Origin: Bacillota bacterium
GTDB lineage: Bacteria; Bacillota; Clostridia; Peptostreptococcales; Acidaminobacteraceae
Length of the DNA stretch: 7,711 nt
NCBI GenBank assembly: GCA_023443345.1
Contig: JAEZUZ010000097.1
Coordinates: 1 to 7,711, forward strand
Reading direction: 5' to 3'
Program-made: the position numbers and the translations under genes
In this document: positions 6,332 to 7,711 of the stretch, one piece after another
Numbering within the stretch: the stretch's first letter is position 1
Layout: each line of letters begins with the position of its first letter
Notes under the pieces: model-generated
The model's input: the letters and a program-made list of their open reading frames with translations, nothing else
What the model was told of the DNA's origin: nothing
The model's database searches: none

Positions 6332-6337
6332 AAGGAG
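6331..6337 (+). promoter_or_regulatory. Ribosome binding site fixing the folD start
   Basis: AAAGGAG overlaps the last base of the preceding stop codon and lies 5 bases before the ATG at 6343. This excludes the longer in-frame extension back to 6235, whose residues are a shadow of the EetB-like gene. Confidence 0.88.
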
Positions 6338-6342
6338 TTTTT

Positions 6343-7140
6343 ATGCCATATTTTTCTAAGCCTATAATTGAAGAACTTGATAATGAGTTAAAAAAATACA
6401 ATTTTAGCATATTAGATATACATGCTGATGAAAATGAAGCAACTATTTATTACATGAAATCTAAGGAAAAATTGTGTGAGAAATTGGGATATAAGTATAC
6501 TAAGAAATTTGTAAAAAATAATGAAGAATTAATTGATGCGCTAAAAAATGATTCTGAATATGACGGAATTTTTGTATCAAAGCCACTTCCAAAAAATATT
6601 GATGAAAATATTATAGATCAATATCTAGATAGAAAAAAAGATTTAGATATCATAACTAATGAAAATTGTGGATACTTTTTTAAAAATATAACTATGATAT
6701 CTCCAGCTACAGCTAGAGCAGTTATTCACCTTATTAAGTACTACAATATAGACATAGCTTCAAAGAATGCAGTTGTAGTAGGAAGGAGCAATGTAGTTGG
6801 CAAGCCCGTTGCACTATTACTTCTCAATGAAGATGCAACAGTAACTCTAGCTCATAGTAAGACAGAGAATTTAAGAAATATCACAAGAGAAGCAGATATA
6901 TTTGTAAGTGCTATAGGTAGAGCAAACTTTTTTGATAAGAGCTATGTAAAAGAAAATGCTGTCCTTATAGATGTTGGTATAAATGTAGATGAGCAGGGAA
7001 ATCTATGTGGAGATTTTAATTACAATAGTGTGATAGAAGTAACTCAGAATGTTACACCTGTTCCAGGAGGTATTGGTCCACTTACTAATAGAATGCTGTT
7101 CTTAAATCTTATCGATCTAAGGAGAATTTATGAGAACTGA
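6343..7140 (+). CDS. folD: FolD, methylenetetrahydrofolate dehydrogenase/cyclohydrolase (divergent)
   Basis: FolD interconverts 5,10-methylene-THF, methenyl-THF and 10-formyl-THF using NADP in the cytoplasm. At 265 residues this copy is shorter than usual (280-300): the N-terminal DGKxxA segment is missing. The catalytic Tyr and Lys are kept (Tyr37 and Lys41 in YMKSK), as are the NADP-domain motifs GRSNVVGKP (147-155), DVGIN (210-214) and TPVPGGIGP (238-246). N-domain motifs are changed: VQLPLP is VSKPLP (78-83), so the active-site Gln is Ser79; KDVDGF is KDLDII (99-104), keeping Asp102 but losing the Gly; PCTPxG is PATARA (121-126). It starts 11 bases after the EetB-like gene and overlaps fhs, its pathway partner, by 11 bases. 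The FolD family is certain; whether both activities remain is open. Confidence 0.9.
   Translation: MPYFSKPIIEELDNELKKYNFSILDIHADENEATIYYMKSKEKLCEKLGYKYTKKFVKNNEELIDALKNDSEYDGIFVSKPLPKNIDENIIDQYLDRKKDLDIITNENCGYFFKNITMISPATARAVIHLIKYYNIDIASKNAVVVGRSNVVGKPVALLLLNEDATVTLAHSKTENLRNITREADIFVSAIGRANFFDKSYVKENAVLIDVGINVDEQGNLCGDFNYNSVIEVTQNVTPVPGGIGPLTNRMLFLNLIDLRRIYEN
7119..7124 (+). promoter_or_regulatory. Ribosome binding site for fhs, inside the end of folD
   Basis: AAGGAG, 5 bases before the ATG at 7130. It lies in the last codons of folD (Leu-Arg-Arg-Ile), so fhs starts before folD ends. Confidence 0.85.
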
Positions 7141-7711
7141 TGTAGAAATTGCAAACTCAATAGAATTAAAGCACATTGATGATGTTGCAAAAAAGATCAA
7201 TATAGATCCTAGCGAACTAGAGCACTATGGAAAATTTAAAGCTAAATTGCCACTCAGTTTAATAGAGAGTAATAAAAATAAAGGAAAGTTAATTTTAGTT
7301 ACAGCCATAAATCCAACATCTGCTGGAGAGGGAAAGACAACAGTAAATGTAGGTCTGTCTATGGCTATAAATAGGCTTGGTTTTAGTTGTATATCAACTC
7401 TTAGAGAGCCTTCTTTAGGTCCTTGCTTTGGATTAAAGGGAGGTGCAGCAGGTGGTGGTTATTCACAAGTGCTCCCTATGGAAGATATAAATCTTCATTT
7501 TACTGGTGATATTCATGCTATTACAACAGCTAACAATTTACTATGTGCAATGCTTGATAACCATATATATCAGGGAAATGAATTAAATATTGATCCTAAA
7601 AATATAGTTATTAAAAGAGCTGTAGATATCAATGATAGATCTTTAAGAGATATAGTTATAGGACTTGGTTCAAAGACAAATGGAGTAATTAGAGAAGATG
7701 GATTTATGATC
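7130..7711 (+). CDS. fhs: Formate-tetrahydrofolate ligase, N-terminal part (3' end outside window)
   Basis: ATP-dependent ligase that makes 10-formyl-THF from formate and THF, the step next to FolD in the one-carbon pathway. The frame runs open from the ATG at 7130 to the window edge, giving 194 of about 555 residues. It begins MRTDVEIANSIELKHIDDVA, a standard family start. The phosphate-binding loop is NPTSAGEGKTT (61-71), where TPTPAGEGKTT is common. Then come LREPSLGPCFGLKGGAAGGG (91-110), QVLPMEDINLHFTGD (113-127), the ANNLL and LDNHIYQGNELNIDP blocks, and NGVIREDGF near the edge. These are near-invariant in the family. The start overlaps folD by 11 bases and has its own ribosome binding site. 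It is the last gene visible in the apbE operon; there is no room for a separate promoter or folate riboswitch next to it. Confidence 0.97.
   Translation, partial: MRTDVEIANSIELKHIDDVAKKINIDPSELEHYGKFKAKLPLSLIESNKNKGKLILVTAINPTSAGEGKTTVNVGLSMAINRLGFSCISTLREPSLGPCFGLKGGAAGGGYSQVLPMEDINLHFTGDIHAITTANNLLCAMLDNHIYQGNELNIDPKNIVIKRAVDINDRSLRDIVIGLGSKTNGVIREDGFMI

Noticed and set aside
6235..6342. N-terminal extension of FolD back to 6235
   Set aside because: The 36 extra residues are the out-of-frame reading of the EetB-like gene, rich in Cys and Tyr and unlike FolD, while AAAGGAG at 6331-6337 marks the true start at 6343.
6320..6345. Tetrahydrofolate riboswitch or separate promoter upstream of folD
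   Set aside because: Only 11 bases separate folD from the preceding stop codon, with no room for a structured leader, and no -10/-35 pair stands out in the end of the upstream gene.

Overview
The window is about 70% A+T with AGA-rich, A/T-ending codon use and strong GGAGG-type ribosome binding sites. It looks like chromosomal core sequence from a low-GC Gram-positive anaerobe. Genes for a eukaryotic-type isoleucyl-tRNA synthetase, RqcH, an ApbE/NusG-II/Gx-transporter cassette and FolD with formate-tetrahydrofolate ligase fit the Clostridia/Tissierellia, perhaps Peptoniphilaceae. That placement is an inference from gene content and composition. I see no tRNA, rRNA, CRISPR array, phage gene or insertion sequence, and no intergenic gap longer than about 80 bases.

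Layout. Bases 1-1908 are the 3' part of ileS, whose 5' part lies outside the window. It overlaps a RluA-family pseudouridine synthase gene (1871-2806). Facing these is rqcH (4407-2794, minus strand), which overlaps the end of the pseudouridine synthase gene tail to tail by 13 bases. Each of the two convergent genes appears to have its intrinsic terminator inside the coding sequence of the other: a plus-strand hairpin with T6 at 2870-2896 and a minus-strand hairpin with T7 at 2747-2716. A 79-base divergent intergenic region (4408-4486) carries two back-to-back extended -10 promoters.

From 4487 to the right edge runs one tightly packed plus-strand operon: apbE (lipoprotein FMN transferase), a membrane-anchored NusG-domain-II protein (EetA-like), a multi-span Gx-transporter/Hpre_diP_synt_I protein (EetB-like), folD and the 5' part of fhs. 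Junctions are an ATGA overlap, a 20-base overlap, an 11-base gap and an 11-base overlap.

How the genes work together. The left half is translation machinery: tRNA charging, 23S rRNA pseudouridylation and rescue of stalled 50S subunits. The right half joins a surface flavinylation/electron-transfer-type cassette to the tetrahydrofolate one-carbon pathway. The points most worth a second look are the reciprocal embedded terminators, a FolD whose N-domain signature motifs are heavily altered, a Rieske-like cysteine/histidine arrangement in the EetA-like protein, and the joining of the flavinylation cassette to folD-fhs in one operon. I found no sign of a wholly new defence or mobile system.
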